Shown: positions 24,837-33,046 of the stretch, in pieces
Layout of the letters: the number at the start of each line of letters is the position of its first letter
How positions within the stretch are numbered: position 1 is the first letter of the stretch
Source: Nocardioides guangzhouensis
GTDB taxonomy: Bacteria > Actinomycetota > Actinomycetes > Propionibacteriales > Nocardioidaceae
Assembly (NCBI RefSeq): GCF_004519545.1
Contig: NZ_SDKM01000036.1
Coordinates: 1-49,633 of the forward strand
Length of the DNA: 49,633 bases
Direction: 5' to 3'
Made by a program: the position numbers and the translations under genes
Notes under the pieces: model-generated
The model's input: the letters and a program-made list of their open reading frames with translations, nothing else
Told to the model about the DNA's origin: nothing
Database searches by the model: none

Positions 24837-25994
24837 ATGGGCTACGAACTCGGACAGGGCACGGGTCCGCTGCGCGGCGTCAAGGTCGTCGAGATCGCGG
24901 GGATCGGGCCCGGCCCGCACGCCTGCATGATCCTGGCCGACCTCGGTGCCGACGTGATCCGGCTCGAGCGGCCCGGCGGCCAGCTGCTCACCGGCGGCCC
25001 GCACGACCTCCTCAACCGCGGTCGCCCCTCCGTCGCGCTCGACCTCAAGGACCCGGCCGCCGCGCGCACCGTGCTCGACCTGGTCGCGCAGGCCGACGTG
25101 CTGGTCGAGGGCATGCGGCCCGGCGTCGCCGAGCGGCTCGGCATCGGCCCGGAGCAGTGCCACGCGGTCAACCAGCGCCTGGTCTACGGCCGGATGACCG
25201 GCTGGGGCCAGACCGGGCCGTTCGCCGAGGTGGCCGGCCACGACATGAACTACATCGCGGTCGCCGGCGTGCTGCACGGCCTCGGCCAGGACCGCGCCCG
25301 GCCGTCGTTCCCGACCAACCTGGTCGGCGACTTCGGAGGAGGGTCGACTTACCTCGTGATCGGGATCCTGGCCGCCCTGCACGAGGCGCGCGCCAGCGGA
25401 CAGGGGCAGGTGATCGACGCCGCGATCGTCGACGGCGCCGCCCACCTGAGCGCGATGACGCTGGCCTTCCTCGCCGGCGGCAACCTGCGCGAGCGGCGCG
25501 CCTCCAACCTGCTCGACGGCGGCGCGCCGTACTACGACGTCTACGAGACCAGCGACGGGAAGCACATGTCGGTGGGCGCGCTGGAGCCGCAGTTCTACGA
25601 GCAGCTCCTCGACCTGCTCGGCATCCGCGACTCCGCGCCCGACCGCTACGACCTCGCGACGTACCCCGAGCTGCGGCGGGTCATCGCCGACGCCTTCGCC
25701 ACCCGCACCCAGGCCGAGTGGGTCGAGGTGTTCGAGGGCACCGACGCCTGCGTGGCCGGGATCATCCCCCTCACCGAGGCGTTCGACCACCCGCACCTCG
25801 CGGCCCGGTCGACGTACGTCGAGCACGAGGGCGCGATGCAGCCCGCCCCGGCGCCGCGGTTCTCCCGCACCGAGCCGTCGCTCGGACTGCCGCCCGCCCC
25901 GAAGCCCGGCACCCACACCCGCGAGGCGCTGGCCGCCTGGGGCATCGACGACGTCGACGCGCTGCTCGCGTCCGGTGCGGCGGTGCAGGCGTAG
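24837..25994 (+). CDS. CoA-transferase family III / alpha-methylacyl-CoA racemase
   Basis: 385 residues. VKVVEIAGIGPGPHACMILADLGADVIRLERPGG (split here by the family's usual N-terminal fold), MTGWGQTGPFAEVAGHDMNYIA and FPTNLVGDFGGGS are the racemase-type motifs. The His-Asp pair in GHDMNY and the Asp of VGDFGGGS are the acid/base residues of Mcr/AMACR. The racemase epimerises 2-methylacyl-CoA so that branched fatty acids and sterol side chains can be oxidised. The other possibility is a CaiB-like CoA transferase. The nearby dienoyl-CoA reductase supports a lipid role. It is divergent from the PadR gene. Confidence 0.88.
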   Translation: MGYELGQGTGPLRGVKVVEIAGIGPGPHACMILADLGADVIRLERPGGQLLTGGPHDLLNRGRPSVALDLKDPAAARTVLDLVAQADVLVEGMRPGVAERLGIGPEQCHAVNQRLVYGRMTGWGQTGPFAEVAGHDMNYIAVAGVLHGLGQDRARPSFPTNLVGDFGGGSTYLVIGILAALHEARASGQGQVIDAAIVDGAAHLSAMTLAFLAGGNLRERRASNLLDGGAPYYDVYETSDGKHMSVGALEPQFYEQLLDLLGIRDSAPDRYDLATYPELRRVIADAFATRTQAEWVEVFEGTDACVAGIIPLTEAFDHPHLAARSTYVEHEGAMQPAPAPRFSRTEPSLGLPPAPKPGTHTREALAAWGIDDVDALLASGAAVQA

Positions 25995-26023
25995 CCGGAC
26001 AAAGGAGCCCTAGGCTGCGCGGC

Positions 26024-26755
26024 ATGAGGCCGTTCCTGTTCCTGGGCACCCGCGCGGAGGACGAGGTCGCGGACGGCGAGTACGCCGCGATGCTGTCGTT
26101 CGGCGGGCTCCGCGCGGAGGAGCTGGTCCGGGTCCGGCTGGAGGCCGAGCCGCTGCCGGAGGTCGACCTGGACGACTGGTCGGGCGTGATCATGGGCGGC
26201 GGCCCGTTCAACGTCAGCGACCCGCCCGGCAAGAAGTCCGAGGTCCAGCACCGGGTCGAGGCCGAGCTGCGCGGCCTGGCCGAGCGCCTGGTCGCGGCGG
26301 ACTTCCCGGTGCTCGGCGCGTGCTACGGCATCGGCACCTTCGGCACCCTCGACGGCGGCGTCGTGGACCGGACGTACGGCGAGCCGATCGGCTCGCTGCC
26401 GATCACCCTCACCGACGACGGCATCGCCGATCCGCTGCTCGGCGTGCTGCCGCGGGAGTTCCGGGCGTTCCTCGGCCACAAGGAGGCGGTGCGTGCCCTG
26501 CCGCGCGGTGCCGTGCTGCTGGCATCGTCGGCCACCTGCCCGGTGCACGCGTTCCGGATCGGCCGCAACGTCTACGCCACCCAGTTCCACCCCGAGCTCG
26601 ACGTGGTCGAGCTGGTCCGCCGGATCGAGGCCTACCAGCACCACGGCTACTTCGAGCCGGACGAGCTGGAGTCGGTCATCGCGACCGCTCGCTCGGCCGT
26701 GGTCACGGAGCCCACGAAGCTGCTCGGCCGGTTCGTCGAGCTCTACGCCCGCTGA
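26024..26755 (+). CDS. Class I glutamine amidotransferase-like protein
   Basis: 243 residues, preceded by AAAGGAG. The triad is visible: Cys in VLGACYGIG (near residue 103) and His and Glu in YATQFHPELD (near residue 190). MGGGPFNVSDPP is the usual oxyanion-strand region. Such stand-alone proteins (GuaA-N-like) hydrolyse glutamine or gamma-glutamyl compounds. The acceptor partner is unknown. It follows the CoA-transferase by 29 bp and ends before a strong terminator. Confidence 0.85.
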   Translation: MRPFLFLGTRAEDEVADGEYAAMLSFGGLRAEELVRVRLEAEPLPEVDLDDWSGVIMGGGPFNVSDPPGKKSEVQHRVEAELRGLAERLVAADFPVLGACYGIGTFGTLDGGVVDRTYGEPIGSLPITLTDDGIADPLLGVLPREFRAFLGHKEAVRALPRGAVLLASSATCPVHAFRIGRNVYATQFHPELDVVELVRRIEAYQHHGYFEPDELESVIATARSAVVTEPTKLLGRFVELYAR

Positions 26756-26854
26756 CCGCCGTACGCGTCCCGGGCGGGTCGCACGCCGCGGTCGTGCCGG
26801 GTGGCGCGGGGCGGCCACCACGTGCGAAACGCCGGGAGAGGGCGGCCCGACGCA

Positions 26855-26888
26855 CGAAGGAGCCGGCGCCCGAGCGCCGGCTCCTTCG
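26855..26888. terminator. Strong bidirectional terminator
   Basis: A perfect 15-bp stem (26855-26869 with 26874-26888, core AAGGAGCCGGCGC / GCGCCGGCTCCTT) closes on a four-base CCGA loop. It lies between the convergent amidotransferase and PTS genes and has the A-rich/T-rich feet needed to act in both directions. The rest of 26756-26911 holds nothing else recognised. Confidence 0.85.
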
Positions 26889-26911
26889 ATCGGTGGTGCA
26901 GGACGGACGGG

Positions 26912-28861
26912 CTACGCGAGGATGCGCCGCACCTCCTCGACGGTCCGGGCCGCCTCGAGCTGGGCCACCTTGTCCTGGTCGGTGAACACCTGCGCGATCT
27001 GGCCGAGCAGTGGCAGGTGGTCCTTGCCGGCGCCGGCGATGCCGATCACGAACTTGACCTGGTGCCCGTTCCAGTCGATGCCGTCGGGGTAGCGGACGAA
27101 CGAGATCGCGGTCCGGTGGATCGCCGACTTCGCCTCGTTGGTGCCGTGCGGGATCGCCAGCCCGTTGCCCATGTGGGTCGACACGGACTCCTCGCGGTCG
27201 TGCATGGCCTGGAGGTAGGACCGGTCGACGGCGCCGACGTCGAGGAGCAGCTCACCGGCCTCGGTGATCGCCTCGTTGCGGGTGGAGGCGAAGCCGCGGA
27301 GCACCACGGACTGCTCGGCGAGCAGCTCGCCCGACGAGCTCTCCTCCTCGGCCGCGACACCGCTGCCGGCGCCGGCGCCGTTCGAGGCCTCCACCATCTC
27401 GACGATCTCGTCGTAGCGCGGGCTGCCCATGAAGTTCTCGACCGACACGTGCACCGCGCGGCTGGTCTTCTGGCGGGCCCGGTCGGTGAGGTCCTGGTGG
27501 GAGACCACCACGTCGTAGTCGTCGGTCAGGCTCGCGATCGACTTGTTCACGACCGTGACGTCGTCGAACCCGGCCTCCTGGATCTTGCGCCGCAGGACCG
27601 AGGCACCCATCGCGGAGGAGCCCATGCCCGCGTCGCAGGCGAACACGATGTCCCGGATCGGGCCGGTCAGGGTGGCGGTGCCGCCGCCGGCGATCGTGCT
27701 GGAGGCCACCGACTTCTTGCCCTTCATGTCCTCCATCGCCGCGGTCGCGTGCATCAGGTCGCCGTCCTCGGACCGGTCCATCCGCAGCAGCAGCGAGCCG
27801 ACGAGGAACGACACCAGCGCGGCGCCGAAGACGCCCACCGTGATGCCGAAGAAGTCGCCGCTCGGCGTCTGGGCGTAGACCGCGAAGATCGAGCCCGGAG
27901 CCGCCGGAGCGCGGAGGCCGACGTCGAACAGCACCAGCAAGAAGATGCCGGTCATGCCGCCGGCGATGGTCGCGAGGATCATCTTCGGCTTCATCAGCAC
28001 GTAGGGGAAGTAGACCTCGTGGATGCCGCCGAAGAACTGGATGATCGCCGCGCCCGGTGCCGAGGCCTTGGCCAGGCCGCGCCCGAAGACGCTGTAGGCG
28101 AGCAGCAGGCCGAGACCCGGGCCGGGGTTCGCCTCGAGCAGGAAGAGGACGGACTGGCCCTCGCGTGCCGCCTCCTGGATGCCCAGCGGGGTCAGCACGC
28201 CGTGGTTGATCGCGTTGTTGAGGAACAGCACCTTCGCCGGCTCGATGAAGATCGAGGTCAGCGGGAGCAGGTTGTTGTCGACCAGGGTGTTGACCGCGTC
28301 ACCGAGCCAGTCGGTGACCGTCCGCAGCACCGGGGCCAGCAGGAACATGCCGCCGATCGCCATCAGGGCCGCGAGGATGCCGGCGGAGAAGTTGTTGACC
28401 AGCATCTCGAAGCCGGGGCGGATCTTGTGGCTCCAGAGCGCGTCGAGCTTCTTCATCACCAGCGCGGTGAGCGGGCCCATGATCATCGCGCCCAGGAACA
28501 TCGGTGCGCCGCCGTCGTCCCCGATGAAGATCGGGTCGCTGGTGGCCATGATGACGCCGATCACGGCGAAGCCGCCGACGACACCACCGCGGACGTCGTA
28601 GACGAGCTTGCCGCCGGTGTAGGCGATGAGGATCGGCAGCAGGTAGAAGATGCTGGGCCCGACCATCGTGGCGATCTTCTCGTTCGGAACCCATCCGTCC
28701 GGGATGAAGAAGGCGGTGATCAGTCCCCAGGCGATGATCGCGCCGATGTTCGGCATGATCATGTTCGACAGGAACGTGCCGAACTGCTGGACGCGCACCC
28801 GCAACCCGGGCCGCGGCGCGGACGTCTGGGTCTCGGTGCTCGTAGTGGTGGTGGTGGCCAT
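26912..28861 (-). CDS. mtlA: PTS mannitol transporter, EIICBA fusion
   Basis: 649 residues in one chain. EIIC (residues ~20-340) has many helices and the mannitol-family NNAINHGVLTPLG and FGGIHEVYFPYVL segments. EIIB (~395-485) carries the phospho-Cys in IVFACDAGMGSSAMG. EIIA (~510-649) carries the phospho-His in NGLAIPHGTNEAK. It imports and phosphorylates mannitol to mannitol-1-phosphate with phosphate from HPr. HPr/EI genes are not in the window. The start ATG 28861 has GGAGG in front. The divergent dehydrogenase and DeoR genes complete a hexitol-use unit. The inverted repeat GGCCGGG/CCCGGCC (28880-28900) lies in its leader. Confidence 0.94.
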   Translation of the reverse strand: MATTTTTSTETQTSAPRPGLRVRVQQFGTFLSNMIMPNIGAIIAWGLITAFFIPDGWVPNEKIATMVGPSIFYLLPILIAYTGGKLVYDVRGGVVGGFAVIGVIMATSDPIFIGDDGGAPMFLGAMIMGPLTALVMKKLDALWSHKIRPGFEMLVNNFSAGILAALMAIGGMFLLAPVLRTVTDWLGDAVNTLVDNNLLPLTSIFIEPAKVLFLNNAINHGVLTPLGIQEAAREGQSVLFLLEANPGPGLGLLLAYSVFGRGLAKASAPGAAIIQFFGGIHEVYFPYVLMKPKMILATIAGGMTGIFLLVLFDVGLRAPAAPGSIFAVYAQTPSGDFFGITVGVFGAALVSFLVGSLLLRMDRSEDGDLMHATAAMEDMKGKKSVASSTIAGGGTATLTGPIRDIVFACDAGMGSSAMGASVLRRKIQEAGFDDVTVVNKSIASLTDDYDVVVSHQDLTDRARQKTSRAVHVSVENFMGSPRYDEIVEMVEASNGAGAGSGVAAEEESSSGELLAEQSVVLRGFASTRNEAITEAGELLLDVGAVDRSYLQAMHDREESVSTHMGNGLAIPHGTNEAKSAIHRTAISFVRYPDGIDWNGHQVKFVIGIAGAGKDHLPLLGQIAQVFTDQDKVAQLEAARTVEEVRRILA

Positions 28862-28945
28862 GCGTACCTCCGATTGCTTGGCCGGGATGTGACCCCGGCC
28901 ACAACGATTTGCCCAGTTAACCGCACATTCCCACTCATTGCCAAG

Positions 28946-28993
28946 CATTCGGGCATGGATATTTGCCCGGATGTGTGGCTTTCTGCCCGCATG
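28946..28993. promoter_or_regulatory. Operator cluster between mtlA and dehydrogenase
   Basis: CATTCGGGCA (28946-28955) and TGCCCGGATG (28964-28973) form a 10-bp inverted repeat with one mismatch and an 8-bp centre. A third half-site, TGCCCGCATG (28984-28993), follows in the same direction exactly 20 bp after the second, two helical turns. The cluster sits in the divergent control region and is a good candidate site for the DeoR regulator encoded at 30130-30894 (inference). Confidence 0.6.
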
Positions 28994-29041
28994 GCCGGAT
29001 AACGTGGGTACCCACCCGTCAACGCCGACCGGAGGAGAACC

Positions 29042-30100
29042 ATGAAGGCCCTGCGTTTCTACGCACCCGAGGACGTCCGTCTCGAGGACGTGCCGGAGCC
29101 CGAGTGCGGACCGGACGAGATCAAGCTGCGGGTGCGCAACTGCTCCACCTGCGGCACCGACGTCAAGATCTTCTACAACGGTCACCAGAACCTCACCCCG
29201 CCGCGGATCACCGGGCACGAGATCGCGGGCGAGGTGGTCGAGGTCGGCGCGGACGTCAACGCGACGTACGGCGGGGACTGGAAGGTGGGCGACCGCGCCC
29301 AGGTCATCGCGGCGGTCCCGTGCGGCGACTGCTACGAGTGCAACAAGGGCTGGATGGCGGTCTGCCAGAACCAGACCTCGGTCGGCTACCAGTACGACGG
29401 CGGCTTCGCGGAGTACATGATCGTCCCGAAGCAGGTGCTCAAGGTCGACGGCCTCAACCGGATCCCCGACAACGTGGGGTACGACGAGGCCTCGGCGGCC
29501 GAGCCGTTCGCCTGCGCGATCAACGCCCAGGAGCTGCTCGGCATCGAGGAGGGCGACACGGTCGTCGTGTTCGGCGCCGGCCCGATCGGCTGCATGCACA
29601 TCCGCATCGCCCGCGGCGTGCACAAGGTCGGCCCGGTCTACCTCGTCGACGTCAACGCCGAGCGGCTGAAGATGTCGGCCGACGCCGTCCAGCCGGACGA
29701 GACGATCAACGGTGCCGAGGTCGACGTCGTCGAGAAGGTCATGGAGCTGACCGGAGGCCGGGGTGCCGACGTGGTCATCACCGCGACCGCGGCGAACGTC
29801 ACCCAGGAGCAGGCGATCTCGATGGCCGCGCGCAACGGCCGCATCTCGTTCTTCGGCGGGCTGCCCAAGACCGACCCGTTCATCAAGTGCGACTCCAACG
29901 TGGTCCACTACCGCCAGCTGCACATCCACGGAGCCAACGGCTCCGCGCCGGAGCACAACAAGCGGGCGCTGGAGTACATCTCGACGGGCCAGGTCCCGGT
30001 CAAGGACCTGATCACCGAGCACATCCCGCTCGACCGCGTGCTGGACGCCTTCCAGATCGTCAAGAACGGCGAGGCGATCAAGGTCACCGTCGAACCCTGA
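29042..30100 (+). CDS. Zinc-dependent MDR dehydrogenase (sorbitol/iditol or hexitol-phosphate dehydrogenase-like)
   Basis: 352 residues preceded by GGAGGAG. The catalytic zinc site is shown by CSTCGTD (Cys 37) and GHE (His 62, Glu 63). The structural zinc site has Cys residues in CGDCYECNKGWMAVC. The coenzyme fold has VVVFGAGPIGCMH and the ribose-binding Asp in YLVDVN, which favours NAD. The family oxidises polyols such as sorbitol, or related alcohols. Beside a mannitol PTS it may take the place of the usual MtlD in oxidising mannitol-1-phosphate to fructose-6-phosphate. This is an inference. Transcribed away from mtlA and followed by a DeoR gene. Confidence 0.88.
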   Translation: MKALRFYAPEDVRLEDVPEPECGPDEIKLRVRNCSTCGTDVKIFYNGHQNLTPPRITGHEIAGEVVEVGADVNATYGGDWKVGDRAQVIAAVPCGDCYECNKGWMAVCQNQTSVGYQYDGGFAEYMIVPKQVLKVDGLNRIPDNVGYDEASAAEPFACAINAQELLGIEEGDTVVVFGAGPIGCMHIRIARGVHKVGPVYLVDVNAERLKMSADAVQPDETINGAEVDVVEKVMELTGGRGADVVITATAANVTQEQAISMAARNGRISFFGGLPKTDPFIKCDSNVVHYRQLHIHGANGSAPEHNKRALEYISTGQVPVKDLITEHIPLDRVLDAFQIVKNGEAIKVTVEP

Positions 30101-30129
30101 CGGTCACCGGTCGCGGACGGGAGGACGTG

Positions 30130-30894
30130 GTGTACGCCGAGGAGCGCCAGCAGGCGATCGCCGAGATGGTGGTCGCGCGCGGGCGCCTCTCGGTGCTCGA
30201 TCTCGCCGAGGCGTACGGCGTCACCACCGAGACGGTCCGCCGCGACCTGTCGGTCCTCGAGCGGGCCGGCCTGCTGAGGCGGGTCCACGGCGGGGCCGTC
30301 CCGGTCACGGTGCTCACCGCCCTCGAGCGCGGGCTGGACGACCGGGACCGGTCCTTCCCGCTGGAGAAGGACCGGATCGCGGCCGCGGCCGCCGAGCACC
30401 TGCCCCCGTCCGGGGGCTCGGTCGTGGTCGACGCCGGCTCGACCACGTCCCGGCTGGCCCCGCACCTGGTGGGTCGCGACCTCACCGTCATGACGCACGC
30501 GATCACGCTGGCGGCCCGGCTGGCCGGGGTGGACCGGATCGATCTCCACCTGCTGCCGGGGCGGGTCCGCCTGGCCACCCAGGCCGCGGTCGGCGAGGTG
30601 ACCGTCGCCGCGCTGTCCCAGGTGCGCGCCGACGTCGTGTTCCTGGGCACCAACGGGATCTCCGTCGGGCACGGCCTCTCCACGCCCGACCACAGCGAGG
30701 CGGCCTGCAAGCGCGCGATCGTGGCCGCCGGCCAGAAGGTCGTGGTCCTCGCCGACCACTCCAAGCTGGGGGTCGACAGCACCGTCCGGTTCGCCGAGCT
30801 GACCGACGTCGACGTGCTGGTCACCGACCGCGACGCATCCCGACGCATCTGCGACACGCTGACCGAGCGGGGCGTCGAGGTGGTCCTCGCCTGA
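30130..30894 (+). CDS. DeoR/GlpR family transcriptional regulator
   Basis: 254 residues from GTG 30130 (GGAGG five bases upstream; GTG 30127 is too close). The N-terminal winged helix (RQQAIAEMVVARGRLSVLD, TTETVRRDLSVLERAG) and RRVHGGAV hinge are typical of DeoR. The effector domain carries VVDAGSTTSRLA and FLGTNGISVGHGLST, which bind sugar phosphates, and ends with DHSKLG. It probably represses the mtlA/dehydrogenase pair through the sites at 28946-28993 until a hexitol or fructose phosphate builds up. Confidence 0.92.
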   Translation: MYAEERQQAIAEMVVARGRLSVLDLAEAYGVTTETVRRDLSVLERAGLLRRVHGGAVPVTVLTALERGLDDRDRSFPLEKDRIAAAAAEHLPPSGGSVVVDAGSTTSRLAPHLVGRDLTVMTHAITLAARLAGVDRIDLHLLPGRVRLATQAAVGEVTVAALSQVRADVVFLGTNGISVGHGLSTPDHSEAACKRAIVAAGQKVVVLADHSKLGVDSTVRFAELTDVDVLVTDRDASRRICDTLTERGVEVVLA

Positions 30895-30915
30895 GCCCGG
30901 GCTAGCGTCGATCTC

Positions 30916-31761
30916 ATGCCGACCGCGTACGTCGGGGTCTCGGGCTGGCGCTACCCGCGCTGGCGGGGCGACTTCTACCCGGAGGGGCTCGTGCAGCGGC
31001 GCGAGCTCGAGTACGTCGCGTCCCGGATGACCTCAGCCGAGATCAACGGCTCGTTCTACTCCCTCCAGCGGCCGTCGACGTACCGCCGGTTCGTCGAGGA
31101 GACGCCCGACGACTTCGTCCTCGCGGTGAAGGGCAGCCGCTTCATCACCCACCTGAAGCGGCTGGCGGACGTCGACGCCGGCCTGGCGAACTTCTTCGCG
31201 TCCGGGGTGCTCGCCCTCGGCCGGAAGCTCGGCCCGGTGCTGTGGCAGCTGCCGCCGACGCTCCGCTTCGAGCCGGACCTCGTGGCCGGGTTCCTCGCTG
31301 CGCTGCCAAGGACGACCAGCGAGGCGGGCCGCCTGGCCCGTCGTCACGACGACCGCCTGGCCGGTGACCGGGTGCTCCTCGAGCCGCCCGCGCCGGGACC
31401 CGTCCGGCACGCGGTCGAGGCCCGCCACCCGTCGTTCTTCACCGACGGCGCGATCGCGCTGCTCGCCGAGCAGGACGTGGCGCTGGTGGTTGCGGACAGC
31501 CCGGGAACCTGGCCCGGCGAGGAGCACGTGACCGCGGACTTCACGTACGCCCGGCTGCACGGGCACACCGAGCTGTACGCGAGCGGTTACGCGCCGGCCT
31601 CGCTGGATGCCTGGGCGGACCGTGTCCGCGGCTGGCTGGCCGCGGGGCGCGACGCGTACGTCTACTTCGACAACGACGCGCGCGGGCGGGCGCCCTGGGA
31701 CGCCGTCGCGCTCCTCGACCGGTTGCGGGACCGGTCAGGTCGGACTCTCGGGCCCGGATGA
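30916..31761 (+). CDS. DUF72 family protein (YecE-like)
   Basis: 281 residues. The opening VGVSGWRYPRWRGDFYPEGL, the EINGSFYSLQRPSTYRRF segment, FVLAVKGSRFITHLKRL and the C-terminal DAYVYFDNDARGRAPWDA are characteristic of DUF72, a TIM-barrel-like family. The function is unknown; links to DNA/RNA repair have been suggested for members. It lies 21 bp after the DeoR gene. Its last 27 bases overlap the convergent PucR gene, an uncommon arrangement that may cause transcriptional interference. Confidence 0.9.
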   Translation: MPTAYVGVSGWRYPRWRGDFYPEGLVQRRELEYVASRMTSAEINGSFYSLQRPSTYRRFVEETPDDFVLAVKGSRFITHLKRLADVDAGLANFFASGVLALGRKLGPVLWQLPPTLRFEPDLVAGFLAALPRTTSEAGRLARRHDDRLAGDRVLLEPPAPGPVRHAVEARHPSFFTDGAIALLAEQDVALVVADSPGTWPGEEHVTADFTYARLHGHTELYASGYAPASLDAWADRVRGWLAAGRDAYVYFDNDARGRAPWDAVALLDRLRDRSGRTLGPG

Positions 31762-32949
31762 GGCGATGCCGAGGGCGATCGTCGCCTCCAGCACGAAGCG
31801 CGGGTCCTCCAGCCGGTCGCCGTACGCCTCGCGGAGCTGGCCGACGCGGTAGCGCACCGTCTGCGGGTGCACGAACAGGTCGGCCGCGATGTCCTCGCGA
31901 CGTCCGTGGTGCAGCAGCCAGGACCGCAGGGTCTCGGTGAGCTTCTCGACCGCTGAGGGCCGTAGTCCGTCGAGCGGGGCCAGCACCGCGACGCGCAGGT
32001 CGGCGAGCGCGTTCCGGTCGGAGGTCAGCACGATCTCGGCCAGGTGCTCCTCGGAGTCGACGGTGCCGGGGAGCTCCAACCGGCGGCACTGCAGCGCCCG
32101 CTCGAAGGAGGTCGCGACCTCCAGCCACGGCACGGTCGGTCCGACCACGGCGTCCAGCCCCTTGAGTGCGCCGAGCAGCCGGGCCCGGGCCGCCTTGGTC
32201 GTCGGGCCGGCGACCAGCAGCAGGCCGGTGCCCTCGACCGCGCCGGGCACGTCTTCAGTCGGCGCGAGCGTGCGCTCGTCGACGTGCGAGAGCACCTGGC
32301 GGACGTGCGCCTCGGGCAGCAGCACGGCGGTCAGCCCGGCCGGCGGCTCCCACCCGGCCCGCTCGGCTGCCGCGACCACCGCGTCCGCCGGCTGGTCGGT
32401 GAGCAGCCCGCGGGCCAGCCGCTCGAGGTTGCGGGAGCGGACCCGGCCGGTGCGCTCGAGCTCCTCGGTGTGGCCGGCCGCGCTGGCCGCGGACAGCTCG
32501 TCGATGTAGGCGAAGACCAGCTCGGCGAACAGGGACAGGTCCTCGGCCGCCATGCCCTGCTCGACCACGGTGCGCGACATGTCCCGCCACGAGACCCGGG
32601 CGCCGATGCGGTACGCCGCGAGCAGGGCCTCCATGCTCCGGCCGCTGCGGGCCTCGCCGCGCCCGAGCTGGTAGGCGCCCTCCAGTGCCGGGGCCATCGG
32701 GGTGCCACGGTCGGAGCGGGTGGCCAGGTTGAGGAAGGTGCCGAGCGCGAGCTGCACGGCGCTGCGGATGGTCTCGCCCATGGGGCCGCTCAGCGCGTCG
32801 GCGTAGCTGGGCACCTCGTCGATGATCGCGGCCACCGTGCGGTCCGCGACCGCCGGCAGCTCGGAGCGCATCGCCGAGGCGGCGTGCGGGGAGAGCTCGA
32901 GTGCGTGCGGGTCGTCGCCGCCGCCCCGGCGCGCCGTACGTCGGGCCAT
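31735..32949 (-). CDS. PucR/CdaR family helix-turn-helix regulator
   Basis: 404 residues from ATG 32949 with GGAGG in front. The N-terminal ~180 residues are the helical RsbRD-like sensor of actinobacterial PucR proteins (LEGAYQLGRGEARSGRSMEALLAAYRIGARVSWRDM). The middle is a GGDEF-like/CdaR region, and the C-terminus is the PucR helix-turn-helix (TLRSWLLHHGRREDIAADLF, HPQTVRYRVGQLREAYG). It is divergent from the reductase/desaturase operon with a shared palindrome between them. By analogy with the divergent regulator/desaturase pairs of mycolata it may control that operon, perhaps in response to membrane fluidity or fatty acids (inference). Confidence 0.88.
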   Translation of the reverse strand: MARRTARRGGGDDPHALELSPHAASAMRSELPAVADRTVAAIIDEVPSYADALSGPMGETIRSAVQLALGTFLNLATRSDRGTPMAPALEGAYQLGRGEARSGRSMEALLAAYRIGARVSWRDMSRTVVEQGMAAEDLSLFAELVFAYIDELSAASAAGHTEELERTGRVRSRNLERLARGLLTDQPADAVVAAAERAGWEPPAGLTAVLLPEAHVRQVLSHVDERTLAPTEDVPGAVEGTGLLLVAGPTTKAARARLLGALKGLDAVVGPTVPWLEVATSFERALQCRRLELPGTVDSEEHLAEIVLTSDRNALADLRVAVLAPLDGLRPSAVEKLTETLRSWLLHHGRREDIAADLFVHPQTVRYRVGQLREAYGDRLEDPRFVLEATIALGIASSGPESPT

Positions 32950-32970
32950 GGTGCCTCCTCCGCCGGCCCT

Positions 32971-32991
32971 CTTTGTGCACAGCGAACAAAG
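32971..32991. promoter_or_regulatory. Operator candidate CTTTGT-N9-ACAAAG
   Basis: A perfect 6-bp inverted repeat with a 9-base centre (gcacagcga) lies 22 bp upstream of the PucR start and 29-56 bp upstream of the possible starts of the divergent reductase. It stands out as AT-rich in GC-rich surroundings. It could serve the PucR protein or overlap a promoter -35. Confidence 0.55.
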
Positions 32992-33046
32992 AAAGGGTCC
33001 TGATTCACGTGGCTCAGTCATGAACTTTAACCCTCAGGGCGGCACG

